A DNA stretch of 64,000 nt from Acidimicrobiia bacterium (GCA_009835395.1 VXXM01000039.1:62001-126000); one strand, 5' to 3'. Counted from the stretch's first letter, positions 17,413 to 27,074 are shown. Notes: generated by a model from the sequence alone, not told the origin. Made by a program: numbers and translations.

Positions 17413-19029
17413 TCAGCGGTCGCGAAGCTCGACGCGGCGGATCTTGCCGGAGACCGTCTTGGGGAGTTCTGTGACGAACTCGATGCGACGGGGGTACTTG
17501 TAGGGCGCCGTGGCGACCTTGACGTGGTCCTGCAGTTCCGCGACCAATCCGTCTCCGGGCTCGTGGCCTTCGGCGAGCACCACGAACGCCTTGACGATCT
17601 GGCCGCGGATCTCGTGGGGGACGCCCACGACGGCCGCCTCGGCCACGGCGGGATGCTCCAGCAGCGCCGACTCCACCTCGAAGGGCCCGATGCGATAGGC
17701 GGAGGAGAGGATGACGTCGTCGGCGCGCCCGACGAACCAGAAGTAGCCGTCGGCGTCGCGGATGCCCCGATCGCCGGTCACGTACCAGCCGGCCCGGTGC
17801 GCCTCGGCGTTGCGTTCGGGGTCTCGCCAGTACTCCTTGAACAGTCCGACCGGCCGGGTGGGTTCGACCCGGATGGCGATGTCGCCCTCGGTGCCGTCGG
17901 GCACGACACCCCCGGACTCGTCAATGATCGCCACATCGAAACCGGGCACGGCGAGACCCATGGACCCGGGTCGCACCGGTATGCCGGGAAGATTCGCCAC
18001 GACGTTGACCGTCTCGGTCTGGCCGTAGCCGTCGTGGATGACGGTCCCGGTGGCCTCGTGCCAGACCTTGATCACCTCCGGGTTGAGGGGCTCTCCCGCC
18101 GACGTGCAGTGGCGCAGACCCGAAAAGTCGTAGCCGGCCAGGTCCATCTGGGCGAACGCCCGGTACAGCGTGGGCGGCACGCAGAACGTCGTGACCCCCT
18201 GCTCGGCGATGATGCGCAGCATCCGATCCAGGTCGGGCTTGCCGACGACGTTCCACATCAGCACGGCGGCTCCCATGCGCCACTGCCCGAAGAGTTTGCC
18301 CCAGGCGGCCTTGCCCCAGCCCGTGTCGGACACGGTCCAGTGCAGGTCGTCGGGCCGGAGGTCCTGCCAGAAGCGGGCGGTGACGTCGTGGCCGATCCCG
18401 TAGGAGGCGTGGGTGTGCAGCACCATCTTCGGGTGCGACTCGGTGCCGGAGGTGAAGTAGATGAGCATCGGGTCGTCCGCAGCGGTGTCGTGGACGGGGG
18501 GAGCGGTCGGCGCCGCGGCGACGGCCGCATCCAGGTCCACCCAACCCGTCGCCGCGCCGCCTGCCAGCACGCGTTGCGAAACGCCGGGGCATTCGGGCAG
18601 TGCCGCGCTGACCGCAGCCATCCCGACCGTGTTCGTCACCACCGTCGTGGCGTCGGCCACGTTCACCCGGTAGAGCACGTCGCGCGCGCTCAGCTGCATC
18701 GTGGCCGGCATCGGCACGGCGCCCAGATGCAGGCAGCCCAACAGCACGTCGTACCACTGCACGATGCGCGGCAGCATCAGGAACACCCGGTCCCCGGGCG
18801 AGACGCCGAGATCGGCCAGCACCGCGGCGGTAGCCGTCACCCGGCCGGCGATCGCGGCGAAGTCGTAGCGCTGCGCCGTGCGGCCGTCGGGATCGACGGC
18901 CACCAGCGCCAACCCGTCTGGACGGGCCCGGGCCTGGGCACCCAGCGCGTCTGCCACGTAGTTGAAGCGATCGGGCACTTCCAAGCGGAAGCGCCGCCGC
19001 AGTTCCTCGTACTGGGCGCGTGTGGGCAT
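17413..19029 (-). CDS. AMP-forming acyl-CoA synthetase (medium-chain/aromatic acid type)
   Basis: A 538-residue adenylate-forming enzyme. It has the phosphate-binding loop in a variant form (YFTSGTESHPKMV), the GYGQTE motif near the middle, the TGDRG hinge region and the catalytic lysine near the end (KTVSGKIRR). The sequence resembles the ACSM/benzoate-CoA ligase branch. The start at 19029 follows AGGATGAGG; starts at 19038 or 19065 are possible. It is the last gene of the minus-strand operon headed by an ABC transporter binding protein, so its acid substrate may be the imported compound or a product of it. Confidence 0.88.
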   Translation of the reverse strand: MPTRAQYEELRRRFRLEVPDRFNYVADALGAQARARPDGLALVAVDPDGRTAQRYDFAAIAGRVTATAAVLADLGVSPGDRVFLMLPRIVQWYDVLLGCLHLGAVPMPATMQLSARDVLYRVNVADATTVVTNTVGMAAVSAALPECPGVSQRVLAGGAATGWVDLDAAVAAAPTAPPVHDTAADDPMLIYFTSGTESHPKMVLHTHASYGIGHDVTARFWQDLRPDDLHWTVSDTGWGKAAWGKLFGQWRMGAAVLMWNVVGKPDLDRMLRIIAEQGVTTFCVPPTLYRAFAQMDLAGYDFSGLRHCTSAGEPLNPEVIKVWHEATGTVIHDGYGQTETVNVVANLPGIPVRPGSMGLAVPGFDVAIIDESGGVVPDGTEGDIAIRVEPTRPVGLFKEYWRDPERNAEAHRAGWYVTGDRGIRDADGYFWFVGRADDVILSSAYRIGPFEVESALLEHPAVAEAAVVGVPHEIRGQIVKAFVVLAEGHEPGDGLVAELQDHVKVATAPYKYPRRIEFVTELPKTVSGKIRRVELRDR

Positions 19030-19113
19030 GGTCCTCATCCTGTGGCCACCTCGCTGCCCGGGCAAATGTAGGCAGCGGCCGGTTGGCGGGATGCCGCTAG
19101 TGGGCCGTCGGGC

Positions 19114-20259
19114 TCAAACGGGGAGGCCGAGTTCCCGGCTGATGACGAGGCGCTGGATCTCGCTGGTTCCCTCGCCGATCTCGAGAATCTTGGCGTCGCG
19201 GTAGTAGCGGCTGACCGGGGTCTCGTCTATGAAGCCGTAACCGCCGAAGATCTGCGTGGCCTCTCGGGTTGCGGCGACGGCCGCCTCGGTGGCCGCCAGC
19301 TTGGCCACGGCCGCCTCCTTGCCGTGCGGGGCACCGGCGTCGAAGCGGCGGGCGGCCTCGTAGGTGGCCAGGCGGGAGGTCTCCAGCGCCACGGCCATAT
19401 CTGCACACTTGAAGGCCACCGCCTGATAGGCGCCGATGGGGTGGCCGAAGGCGGTGCGCTGGTTGGCGTAGGCGACGCACTCGTCGAGGCACGCGGCGAT
19501 CAACCCCACAGCGAGGGCGGCGATGGCGATCCGCCCTGCGTCGAGGGTTGCCAGGAACTGATGCGCGCCGCGGCCCCGCTGCCCGAGCAGGTGGTCCTCC
19601 GGCACCGTGCAGTCCTCGAGCGTCACGCCGTGCGTGTCCGAGGCATGCCAGCCCATCTTGCGGTAGGGCGGCTCGACGATCAGGCCGGGTGTGCCCGCCG
19701 GCACGATGACGGTGGAGACCTCTTCCGGTCCGGTGCGAGCGGTCACGGTGACGAGGCTCGTGATCGGCGTGCCGGAGTTGGTGATGAAGGCCTTCGCCCC
19801 GTTCAGCACCCACTGCCCGCCCCCGGGTCCGTCGCGGTGCTCGGCACGGGTCGTCGTGGCGAACACGTCGGAGCCCCCGTCGGGTTCGGTCAGGCCGAAG
19901 GCGGCCAGCGCCCGCCCCGATGCCAGGTCCGGCAGCCATCGCTCCTTCTGGGCGTCGCTCCCGAAGCGGTGAATCGGCTCGGCCCCCAGCAACGTTCCGG
20001 CCTCCAGGGTGATGCCGAGGGACTGGTCGGCACGGCCGATCTCCTCGATGGCCAGGCAGAGCGTCACAAGGCCGGCCCCCGAGCCGCCCCAGCGCTCGGA
20101 CACGAGCAGACCGAAGAGCCCCAACTTGCCCATCTCCTGCACCACCTCGGTCGGGAAGCGGTGCTCGCGATCCCAGGTCTCGGCGTGGGGCGCGATGCGC
20201 TCGGTGGCGAAGTCGCGGACCACCTGGCGGAATTCGTCTTGTTCCGGTGTCAGTTCCAT
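19114..20259 (-). CDS. Acyl-CoA dehydrogenase
   Basis: A 381-residue FAD-dependent acyl-CoA dehydrogenase. The FAD/substrate motif AFGLTEPDGGSD is near residue 135, and the C-terminal signature GGYGFIDETPVSRYYRD is followed by EGTSEIQR, whose glutamate is in the position of the catalytic base of short- and medium-chain enzymes. It introduces the alpha-beta double bond and passes electrons to ETF. It sits between two acyl-CoA ligase genes, 10 bases after the upstream one. A branched- or short-chain substrate is plausible from the neighbouring carboxylase subunit but is not shown. Confidence 0.93.
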   Translation of the reverse strand: MELTPEQDEFRQVVRDFATERIAPHAETWDREHRFPTEVVQEMGKLGLFGLLVSERWGGSGAGLVTLCLAIEEIGRADQSLGITLEAGTLLGAEPIHRFGSDAQKERWLPDLASGRALAAFGLTEPDGGSDVFATTTRAEHRDGPGGGQWVLNGAKAFITNSGTPITSLVTVTARTGPEEVSTVIVPAGTPGLIVEPPYRKMGWHASDTHGVTLEDCTVPEDHLLGQRGRGAHQFLATLDAGRIAIAALAVGLIAACLDECVAYANQRTAFGHPIGAYQAVAFKCADMAVALETSRLATYEAARRFDAGAPHGKEAAVAKLAATEAAVAATREATQIFGGYGFIDETPVSRYYRDAKILEIGEGTSEIQRLVISRELGLPV

Positions 20260-20269
20260 GGTGCCGTCC

Positions 20270-21922
20270 TCAGGCGTGCTCGATCGTGGCCGGCTCGTGC
20301 AGTCCCAACTCCTCGATGGCCATCTCCCGCATACGGAACTTCTGGATCTTCCCGGTCACGGTCATGGGGAAGTCCTGGGCGAACTTGACGTAGCGGGGGA
20401 TCTTGTAGTGGGCGATGCGGCCACGGCAGAACTCCCTGATGTCCTCGGCCGTCGTGGCGGTCTCGTGGCGCAGCTTCACCCAGGCCATCAGCTCCTCCCC
20501 GTAGCGCTCGTCGGGCACCCCGATCACCGACACGTCCGCGACGTTGGGGTGGGTGAAAAGGAACTCCTCCACCTCGCGGGGGTAGATGTTCTCGCCGCCC
20601 CTGATCACCAGATCCTTGATCCGACCGACGATGTTGAGGTACCCGTCGGCGTCCATGATCGCCAGGTCGCCGGTGTGCATCCAACCGTCCGCGTCGATGA
20701 CCTCGGCGGTGCGTTCGGGATCGTTCCAGTAGCCCTGCATCACCGAGTAGCCGCGAGTGAGCAGCTCGCCGGGCGCGCCCCGGGGCATGCATTCCCCCGA
20801 GTCGGGGTCGATGACCTGGATCTCGACGTGGGGATGCACTCTCCCGACCGTGGCGACGCGGGACTCGATGGAGTCGTCGTGCGTGCTCTGAGTCGACACT
20901 GGGGATGTCTCGGTCATGCCGTAGCAGATCGTCACCTCGTCCATGTGCATGTCACTGACGACCCGCTTCATGACCTCCACCGGGCAGGGCGAGCCCGCCA
21001 TGATCCCGGTTCGCAGGCTCGACAGGTCGTAGGCGGCGAAGTCCTCGTGCCCCAGCACGGCGATGAACATCGTCGGCACCCCGTAGAGGCTGGTGCAGCG
21101 CTCGGCCTCGCAGGCCTCCAGTACGGCGGTGGGTCCGAAGCCGGCCGAGGGGATGACCATGCAGGCGCCGTGGGTGGTGCAGGCCAGGTTTCCGAGCACC
21201 ATCCCGAAGCAGTGGTAGAAGGGCACCGGGATGCAGACCCGGTCGTCGGGGGTGTAGCGGCAGCGCTCACCGACGAAGAACCCGTTGTTCAGGATGTTGC
21301 GGTGCGTCAGCGTGGCGCCCTTCGGGAATCCCGTCGTGCCGCTGGTGTACTGGATGTTGATGGGGTCATCGGCGTCCAGGCCGGCGGCTCGCCGGCGTAA
21401 CTCGTCGACGCTGACGTCGCCCGCCCGCTCGAGCAGCGCAGGCCAGTCGCCGGGCCCCCGCTGAAGGTCGTCCAGCCAGATCACCCGCCTGGTGGGCACC
21501 CGGTCGGCCACCTCGCCGTAGAGAGCCTCGTAGTCCGAGGTGCCGTGGGTGCGGGCCGACACAAGCAGCGACACGCCCGACTGGCACAGCGCGTACTCCA
21601 GTTCCGCTGTCCGGTAGGCGGGATTGATGTTCACGAGGATCGCGCCGATGGCGGCCGTGGCGTACTGCACCAACACCCATTCAGCGCGGTTGGGGCTCCA
21701 GATGCCCACCCGATCACCCTGTTGGACCCCCAACGCCATCAGCCCGCGGGCCACCTCGTCGGTGGCCTGCCGGAACTCGCCGTAGCTGAAGCGCAGTCCT
21801 TGATGGCGCGACACCAGCGCCTCGGCATCGGGATGGTTGAGGGCGGTGCCGGTGAGGTTGTCGTAGATGGTGTCGCTGAGGAGCGCAGGGGTGCGCTCAC
21901 CCGCGGCACGGGATGCTGTCAT
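20270..21922 (-). CDS. Fatty acyl-CoA synthetase, FadD-like
   Basis: A 550-residue AMP-forming ligase with the canonical P-loop [11 protein letters not shown] near residue 185, the YGMTETSP adenine motif, the HTGDLA hinge segment and the terminal [10 protein letters not shown] containing the catalytic lysine. The ATG at 21922 has an AGGAGG site about ten bases before it. It belongs to the broad-specificity medium-chain FadD group. It lies between the ABC transporter ATPase gene and the acyl-CoA dehydrogenase, in the same operon as a second ligase, which suggests two acids, for example a parent compound and a chain-shortened product. Confidence 0.92.
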   Translation of the reverse strand: MTASRAAGERTPALLSDTIYDNLTGTALNHPDAEALVSRHQGLRFSYGEFRQATDEVARGLMALGVQQGDRVGIWSPNRAEWVLVQYATAAIGAILVNINPAYRTAELEYALCQSGVSLLVSARTHGTSDYEALYGEVADRVPTRRVIWLDDLQRGPGDWPALLERAGDVSVDELRRRAAGLDADDPINIQYTSGTTGFPKGATLTHRNILNNGFFVGERCRYTPDDRVCIPVPFYHCFGMVLGNLACTTHGACMVIPSAGFGPTAVLEACEAERCTSLYGVPTMFIAVLGHEDFAAYDLSSLRTGIMAGSPCPVEVMKRVVSDMHMDEVTICYGMTETSPVSTQSTHDDSIESRVATVGRVHPHVEIQVIDPDSGECMPRGAPGELLTRGYSVMQGYWNDPERTAEVIDADGWMHTGDLAIMDADGYLNIVGRIKDLVIRGGENIYPREVEEFLFTHPNVADVSVIGVPDERYGEELMAWVKLRHETATTAEDIREFCRGRIAHYKIPRYVKFAQDFPMTVTGKIQKFRMREMAIEELGLHEPATIEHA

Positions 21923-21976
21923 GGGCGTTTCTCCTCCTGTCAGTTTCTCGCGCCGTCCCACCGGCGCTCGTCCTCC

Positions 21977-22681
21977 TCAGATGGCCATGTAGCGGCGCTG
22001 CAGGTCCCGGTCGGCGGCCAGTTCGGCGGTGGCGACCTTCGCCACCAACTCGCCCTTCACCATGACGTGCGCCGTCTCGGCCAGGCGCGCCGCGAAGTCC
22101 AGGTTCTGCTCCACCAGCACCAGGGCGATGTGACGCTCGGCGCGGGCGCGTGCGAGCACGGCGGCGATCTCATCCAGGATCGACGGCTGGATGCCCTCGG
22201 AGGGCTCGTCCAGCAGCAGCAGTCGCGGCTCTGTGGCCAGTGCCCGCGCCAGCGCCAGCAGTTGCTGCTGGCCGCCGCTGAGGCCGGCCGCCTTGCTGTT
22301 GGCCATGGTCGCGAGCGTGGGAAAGTCCGCCAGCAGGCGCTCGGTGGTTGCGGCCGCGTCGGCAGGCCGCTGCGCAGCCGGACCCACCCGCAGATTCTCC
22401 CGCACGGTGAGTCCGCCGAAGATGCCCCGGCCCTGCGGCACGTGGCTGACCCCGAGGCGCGCCCGCCGGAACGCCGAGAGCGACGAGACGTCGCTGCCGT
22501 CGATGCTGATGCTGCCGCGCTGCAGCGGGAGCAGCCCGGCGATGCAGCGCAGCAGTGTCGACTTGCCCACGCCATTGCGACCCAACACAGCCGTGCATTC
22601 GCCGGCGGACACCTCCAGCGCCACCGAGTGGAGTACACGCACCGAGCCGTAGCCGGCTTGCACGTCAGCCAGCGTCAGCAT
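21977..22681 (-). CDS. ABC transporter ATPase, UrtE/LivF-like
   Basis: A 234-residue ATPase. Walker A is GRNGVGKST, the signature is LSGGQQQLLALARAL, Walker B is LLLLDEPSEGIQPSI. GRNGVGK and SEGIQPS are typical of UrtE of urea/amide transporters rather than of ordinary LivF. The ATG at 22681 gives the usual family length; an ATG at 22723 would extend the N-terminus by 14 residues. The start overlaps the end of the upstream fusion gene. It is the second cytoplasmic ATPase of the importer. Confidence 0.9.
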   Translation of the reverse strand: MLTLADVQAGYGSVRVLHSVALEVSAGECTAVLGRNGVGKSTLLRCIAGLLPLQRGSISIDGSDVSSLSAFRRARLGVSHVPQGRGIFGGLTVRENLRVGPAAQRPADAAATTERLLADFPTLATMANSKAAGLSGGQQQLLALARALATEPRLLLLDEPSEGIQPSILDEIAAVLARARAERHIALVLVEQNLDFAARLAETAHVMVKGELVAKVATAELAADRDLQRRYMAI

Positions 22682-24641
22682 TGCCTCGCCCGGCGTGCTC
22701 GCCCCGCCCGCCCGGCTGCTCATTGCCGCGGCCCAGGTAGATGTTGAGCACGCGCTCGTCGCGGCTCAATTCGTCGAAGCTGCCCTGCGTGAACAGTCCG
22801 CCCATGTGCAGCACGGTGATGGGCGCATCGAGGCGGCGCACGAACTCCATGTCGTGCTCCACCACGACCACGGTGGCGCGGCTCCGCAGCCGGGCGATGA
22901 GTTGGGTGGTCTGCTCGGTCTCGTCGCGGGTCATGCCGGCGGTGGGCTCGTCGAGCAGGATCACCGAGGGTCCGGTGGCGAGCACCATGCCGATCTCCAG
23001 CCACTGCCGCTGCCCATGAGCCAGCGCGCCGGCCGGCAGGTCGGCGGCCTCCGAGAGCCCCAGTTGGGCGAGGATCCGGCCGGCATGCCGCCGTGCCGCC
23101 GCCCGGTCGCCGCATGCCGCATAGGCGGCCAGCCACAGGTTCTCCCGCGTTGCCAGGGCGCCGTAAACGCTCGGGACCTGCATCTTGATGCCGAGCCCCA
23201 GGCGCGCCCGGCGGTGCGGCCCGAGCCGGGTGATGTCCTCGCCGTTCAACAGGACGGTGCCCCCCGTCACCTGGTGATAGCCGGTCAGAACACCGAACAG
23301 GGTGCTCTTGCCCGCGCCGTTGGGGCCGATGATGCACGAGGCCTGGTAAGGCGCGAAGTCCAGACTGACGTCGTCGAGGGCGGTCACGCCGCCGAACCGT
23401 TTCGATACCCCGCGCACCTCCAGCCGCGCTCCGGCGCCGGCCGCCTCGACGGGCTCGCCGGCATCGGTGTCGATCCCGGCTGCGGATCCCGACTCGAAGT
23501 CACCGCCGAGTTGCGCAGCGCTCCAGCCGTCGCCCCTGATCTCCGAGACCGCGTCCGCGGGTTGGAGCCGGTCCTGTCCCTGCATGGACCCCGGCTGCCG
23601 CCGGAATGACGGGCCGAGGCGCGCAGCCATGACGGCGGGGCGCAGGTGTTCCCGCCACAGGCGGCCCAGGGTGGGCACCACGCCGCCTCGCAGCCCCAGG
23701 ACGATGCCGATCAGCAGGGCGCCGACCACGATGGCTTCCCGGTCTCCGCTGGGGCCGCCGAGCCCTGAGGAGAGCCCTTCCACGATCACCACGCCCACGA
23801 AGGCGCCCCCGACGGAGAACCGCCCGCCGACCAGCGTCCAGATGACCACCAGGGCGGCCGGCTTGAGCGAGAACACCGTGGGGCTCATGAAGCGGCCCCA
23901 GGCCGCGTAGAAGCCGCCGGCCAGACCGGCGATGGCTCCGCCCAGGGTGAATACCAGCAGCTTGTGCCGGCGCACGTCGTAGCCGAGGAGGCTGCTGCGG
24001 GTCTCGTTCTCGCGCACCGCCGCGGCGATGCGTCCGAACGGCCGCCGCCCGGCGAACCGCAACGCCAACGCCAGGACCAGCGCCACGCAGGTGCAGACGG
24101 CGAAGAACTGCACCCGCGTCAGGGTCGTCGGGTCGCCGCCGGGGAGCCGGTAGGTAATGCGGGGAATCCGGGTCATCCCGTTGTAACCCCCGAGAACGGC
24201 GTCGCCGATGCGGTAGGCCGACCCCGCTGTGCTGTTGACGATGGCGAACAGCACCAGCGCCGTGGCCAGCGTCACGATCGCCACGTAGACGTTGGAGAGG
24301 TTGCCGTAGAACATGAAGTAGCCGAGCGCGGCGGCGAAGACGGCTCCGGCAACCGCGGCCACGACGAGCGCCGAGAGGGTCTCGCCGGTGTGTTCGGCGA
24401 GATTCAGGGCGAAGACCCCGTAGCTGTAGCCGCCGATGCCGTACACCGCCGCCTGGCCGAAGCTGAAGATGCCGCAGTAACCCCACACCAGCACCAGCGA
24501 CAGCGCCAGGATCACCTCGATCGCCCAGAGCGTCCACTCGAAGGCAGTGAACTCGGCCACCAGGTTTCCCGCCAGCACCAGCACGCCGCCGGCCACGGCC
24601 GCCACGGCCAGGTCGACGACGCCTGCGCTCCGGGTCCTCAT
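22665..24641 (-). CDS. ABC transporter permease-ATPase fusion (UrtC/LivM + UrtD/LivG)
   Basis: A single 658-residue open frame joins two normally separate proteins. Residues 1 to about 335 form a LivM/UrtC permease with about nine or ten membrane helices and the cytoplasmic loop AVRENETRSSLLGYD. Residues from about 403 form an ATPase with Walker A GPNGAGKST, the UrtD-like AHGQRQWLEIGMVL segment in the signature region, and Walker B VILLDEPTAGM. The linker, about 336-402, is hydrophilic and contains a palindromic repeat in its DNA. The ATG overlaps the upstream permease stop (ATGA). UrtD-like motifs suggest urea or short amides as the transported class, but the downstream ligases suggest organic acids. 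Confidence 0.9.
   Translation of the reverse strand: MRTRSAGVVDLAVAAVAGGVLVLAGNLVAEFTAFEWTLWAIEVILALSLVLVWGYCGIFSFGQAAVYGIGGYSYGVFALNLAEHTGETLSALVVAAVAGAVFAAALGYFMFYGNLSNVYVAIVTLATALVLFAIVNSTAGSAYRIGDAVLGGYNGMTRIPRITYRLPGGDPTTLTRVQFFAVCTCVALVLALALRFAGRRPFGRIAAAVRENETRSSLLGYDVRRHKLLVFTLGGAIAGLAGGFYAAWGRFMSPTVFSLKPAALVVIWTLVGGRFSVGGAFVGVVIVEGLSSGLGGPSGDREAIVVGALLIGIVLGLRGGVVPTLGRLWREHLRPAVMAARLGPSFRRQPGSMQGQDRLQPADAVSEIRGDGWSAAQLGGDFESGSAAGIDTDAGEPVEAAGAGARLEVRGVSKRFGGVTALDDVSLDFAPYQASCIIGPNGAGKSTLFGVLTGYHQVTGGTVLLNGEDITRLGPHRRARLGLGIKMQVPSVYGALATRENLWLAAYAACGDRAAARRHAGRILAQLGLSEAADLPAGALAHGQRQWLEIGMVLATGPSVILLDEPTAGMTRDETEQTTQLIARLRSRATVVVVEHDMEFVRRLDAPITVLHMGGLFTQGSFDELSRDERVLNIYLGRGNEQPGGRGEHAGRGNADAG
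23584..23613 (-). repeat. Palindromic repeat inside the transporter fusion gene
   Basis: On the minus strand this reads GTCATTCCGGC, then an imperfect complementary arm ending GGGTCCA, matching the element found twice at 15708-15808. It is translated as part of the linker (about residues 343-353) between the permease and ATPase halves. It keeps the frame open, as in-gene palindromic elements known from other bacteria do. Confidence 0.6.
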
Positions 24642-25510
24642 ACCAGACCTCCCCGCCGGCGGCCACCGGTAAGTCCCTGGGGCAGGAAGCGCAGGATCAC
24701 TATGGCGGCCACCAGCAGCATCGCCTGGCCGATGACCGGGGTGTAGCTGCGGCTCACGAGGTTCTCGACGGCGCCCAGGGCGGTGCTGGTCCCAACCGTT
24801 CCGGCCAGGAAGGCGGGGCCGCCCACGATGACCGCCATGAAGGACCGGGCCACGTACAGCTGGCCCATCGTGGGGATCACCCCCACCACCGGCGCCAGCA
24901 CCGCCCCGGCGGCTCCCGCCAGCCCGGCGCCGTAGGCGAAGGTCCACGTGGCGACCCGGCGAGTGTTCACGCCCAGGCCGGCGGCCATGTCAGGATTCTG
25001 GGCGGCGGCCCGGGTCAGCAGCCCGTAGCGGGTGCGGCGCGTCACCAGCCAGGTCAGCCCCGCCAGCGTCCAGGGCACCCCGATCAGCACCAGGTTGTAC
25101 TCCGACATCGAGTAGTCCCCCACGCCGAAGCTGCCTAGCGGGGTGGGGATGCCCTCGGTCACCGACCCGTAGACGAGATCGGCCAGCTGCACGAGGACCA
25201 GCGACAGCCCCCAGGTCGCCAGCATGGTGTCGGCGGGGCGCTCGTAGAGGTGGCGGATCAGTGCCAACTCCACCACGAGTCCGAACGCGGCGGTGACCGT
25301 CACCGCGATCAGCATGGCGCCCCAGAGTCCGACGCCGGCCCGCGTGGCGGTCAGGGTGGCGAACGCCCCGAACATGATGAACTCGCCGTGGGCCAGGTTG
25401 ATCACCCGCCGCAAGCCGAACACCACCGCCAGCCCGAGTGACACCAGCAGCAGCACCGAGACGGTGGTGACCAGCGAGAAGCCGGCATTGAACGCCCCGT
25501 CGGCGGTCAT
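24638..25510 (-). CDS. ABC transporter permease, UrtB/LivH-like
   Basis: A 290-residue permease with about eight hydrophobic segments. Family hallmarks are GLRRVINLAHGEFIMFGAF near residue 35 and the cytoplasmic EAA-like loop RAAAQNPDMAAGLGVN near residue 190. The segment DTMLATWGLSLVL resembles UrtB of urea transporters. It begins after a large RNA hairpin that separates it from the binding-protein gene, and overlaps the next gene by four bases. It forms the membrane channel together with the permease half of the fusion protein. Confidence 0.9.
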   Translation of the reverse strand: MTADGAFNAGFSLVTTVSVLLLVSLGLAVVFGLRRVINLAHGEFIMFGAFATLTATRAGVGLWGAMLIAVTVTAAFGLVVELALIRHLYERPADTMLATWGLSLVLVQLADLVYGSVTEGIPTPLGSFGVGDYSMSEYNLVLIGVPWTLAGLTWLVTRRTRYGLLTRAAAQNPDMAAGLGVNTRRVATWTFAYGAGLAGAAGAVLAPVVGVIPTMGQLYVARSFMAVIVGGPAFLAGTVGTSTALGAVENLVSRSYTPVIGQAMLLVAAIVILRFLPQGLTGGRRRGGLV

Positions 25511-25565
25511 GGCTGCGATGTCCTCATCGTCTCATGGCAGCCGCAGGCGAGCACGGGACCGGCGC

Positions 25566-25605
25566 GGGCCGCCCTTCCCCGCTCGCCGGCGGGGAAGGGC
25601 GGCCC
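25566..25605 (-). terminator. Perfect 17-bp hairpin between binding protein and permease genes
   Basis: Two 15-base arms (25566-25580 and 25591-25605) are exact reverse complements, and two further loop bases on each side can pair, giving 17 pairs and a six-base loop. It lies about 17 bases after the binding-protein stop and about 55 bases before the permease start. There is no following U-run, so a partial terminator or an mRNA-stabilising hairpin that raises binding protein over permease output is likely. Confidence 0.7.
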
Positions 25606-25622
25606 AACGGGGCTCGGCGTCC

Positions 25623-27074
25623 TCAGGGAGTGAACTGCTCGTTGGTGTCGGGATTGGCCACAAGGTCGCACTGCTGCTGCTCGAATTCGGGGCCGACCGC
25701 CTCATAGGTGCGGATCACCTCGAATCCGTTGGCACCGTCGGTGACGGCGATGCGGATAGGAACCGTCACGTGGTGGGCGGCGCCGTCCATCACGACCAGG
25801 CCGCGTGGGCTCACGTAGGTGGTGCCCTTCTGCAGTTCGGCGATGACCGCCTCCCGGTCGGTGGAACCGGCTCGCTCCACCGCCTCTGCCCACATATGCC
25901 AGCCGTCCCAGGTGTCCACCGCCAGATCGGTGATGTAGGGATAGTCGCTGCCGTAGGCGTCCTGCCAGGCGGCCACGAACGCGGTGTTCTCCGGCGTGTC
26001 GAGCTCCTGGTAGTACGAGTAGGCCACGTACAGGTTCTCCTGGGCGGCGGGCTCGAGGGCGATGTGCTCGTTGCCCACGCCGAAAGTGGTGGACACGATC
26101 GTCATCTCCTCGGCGAGGCCGCTGGCCGCGAACTGGCTGTAGAAGGAGATGTGGGCACCGCCTACCAGGAAGCTGAATATCACGTCGGGGTCGGCCTCCT
26201 GGATGGCGCTGAGCGTCGTCCCGAACTCGCTCACATCGAGCGGGAAGAAGTCCGTGGCCAGGATCTCGGCGCCCACCGAGGGCGCGTACGCCTCGGCCCA
26301 GTCGGCGGAGATCTGGCCGTAGTTGTAGTCGGCGGCCACGACGTAGACCCGCGGGCCGATGTTCTCCGCCGCCCAGCGCAGCAGCGGCTCCACCTGCTGG
26401 GTCGGCACGGTCCCGGTCACGAACGTGTTGATGTCGCAGACGCCGCCCTCGTAGAGCACGTTGTAGAAGTACAGCATCTCGGCGTCGTCGAACACGGGGC
26501 GGATCGCCTCGCGGGAGGCGCTGGTGATGCCGCCCTGCACGACCGCCAGGTCCATCGAGGCCAGTCGCTCGGCACCGCTGATGTACTCGTTCTGGTCGGA
26601 CTTCGAGTCCACCTCCACCAGTTCCAGCGTGCGCCCCAGCACGCCGCCGCCGGCGTTGATGTGGTCGATGGCCAGGCGGGTGGCGTCCACCATCGGCGTG
26701 CCGTAGATGTTCAGCGGGCCGGTCTCGTCCAGGATGCTGCCCACCCTGATCGGCTCGCCGCCGGCCGGCTCCGCAGGTGGTGCCGGCGGCGGTTCCGGCT
26801 CGGCGGCCGGCGCAGCCGGCGCAGGCTCGGGTGCGGCAGCGGGCTCGGCCGGCTCCGGAGGCGGGGGTGGCTCGGGCGCGGTCTCGGTGGCCGCGGGTGC
26901 GGGTGCCGGTGCCGGCGTGACGGCCGGCTCGTCGTCGCCGTCCCCGCAGGCCGCCGCCAGCAGGACCACGGCGCAGAGAGCGCCGGCGACGAGAGTCAGG
27001 CGGCGCCGGTGGCACCAACCCGGACGGCTCGGCGAGCGGAAACGGATTGGTTCGAGTCGGGCTTTGTCGGTCAT
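25623..27074 (-). CDS. ABC transporter substrate-binding lipoprotein (UrtA/amide-binding type)
   Basis: A 483-residue lipoprotein. A basic N-terminus and hydrophobic segment end in the lipobox LAAAC with Cys43. A Pro/Ala/Glu-rich linker runs to about residue 110, then a type I periplasmic-binding domain starts (IRVGSILDETGPLNIYG). The segments LYFYNVLYEGGVCD and GTVPTQQ resemble the AmiC/UrtA branch that binds urea or short amides. The ATG at 27074 has a GGGGAGAGG site; the frame continues upstream but without homology. It heads the operon with permease, fusion, ATPase, two acyl-CoA ligases and acyl-CoA dehydrogenase. Confidence 0.9.
   Translation of the reverse strand: MTDKARLEPIRFRSPSRPGWCHRRRLTLVAGALCAVVLLAAACGDGDDEPAVTPAPAPAPAATETAPEPPPPPEPAEPAAAPEPAPAAPAAEPEPPPAPPAEPAGGEPIRVGSILDETGPLNIYGTPMVDATRLAIDHINAGGGVLGRTLELVEVDSKSDQNEYISGAERLASMDLAVVQGGITSASREAIRPVFDDAEMLYFYNVLYEGGVCDINTFVTGTVPTQQVEPLLRWAAENIGPRVYVVAADYNYGQISADWAEAYAPSVGAEILATDFFPLDVSEFGTTLSAIQEADPDVIFSFLVGGAHISFYSQFAASGLAEEMTIVSTTFGVGNEHIALEPAAQENLYVAYSYYQELDTPENTAFVAAWQDAYGSDYPYITDLAVDTWDGWHMWAEAVERAGSTDREAVIAELQKGTTYVSPRGLVVMDGAAHHVTVPIRIAVTDGANGFEVIRTYEAVGPEFEQQQCDLVANPDTNEQFTP

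Noticed and set aside
27040-27070. tRNA-like GGTTCGAGTC segment
   Set aside because: It lies in the N-terminal coding region of the binding lipoprotein and no cloverleaf can be formed around it.
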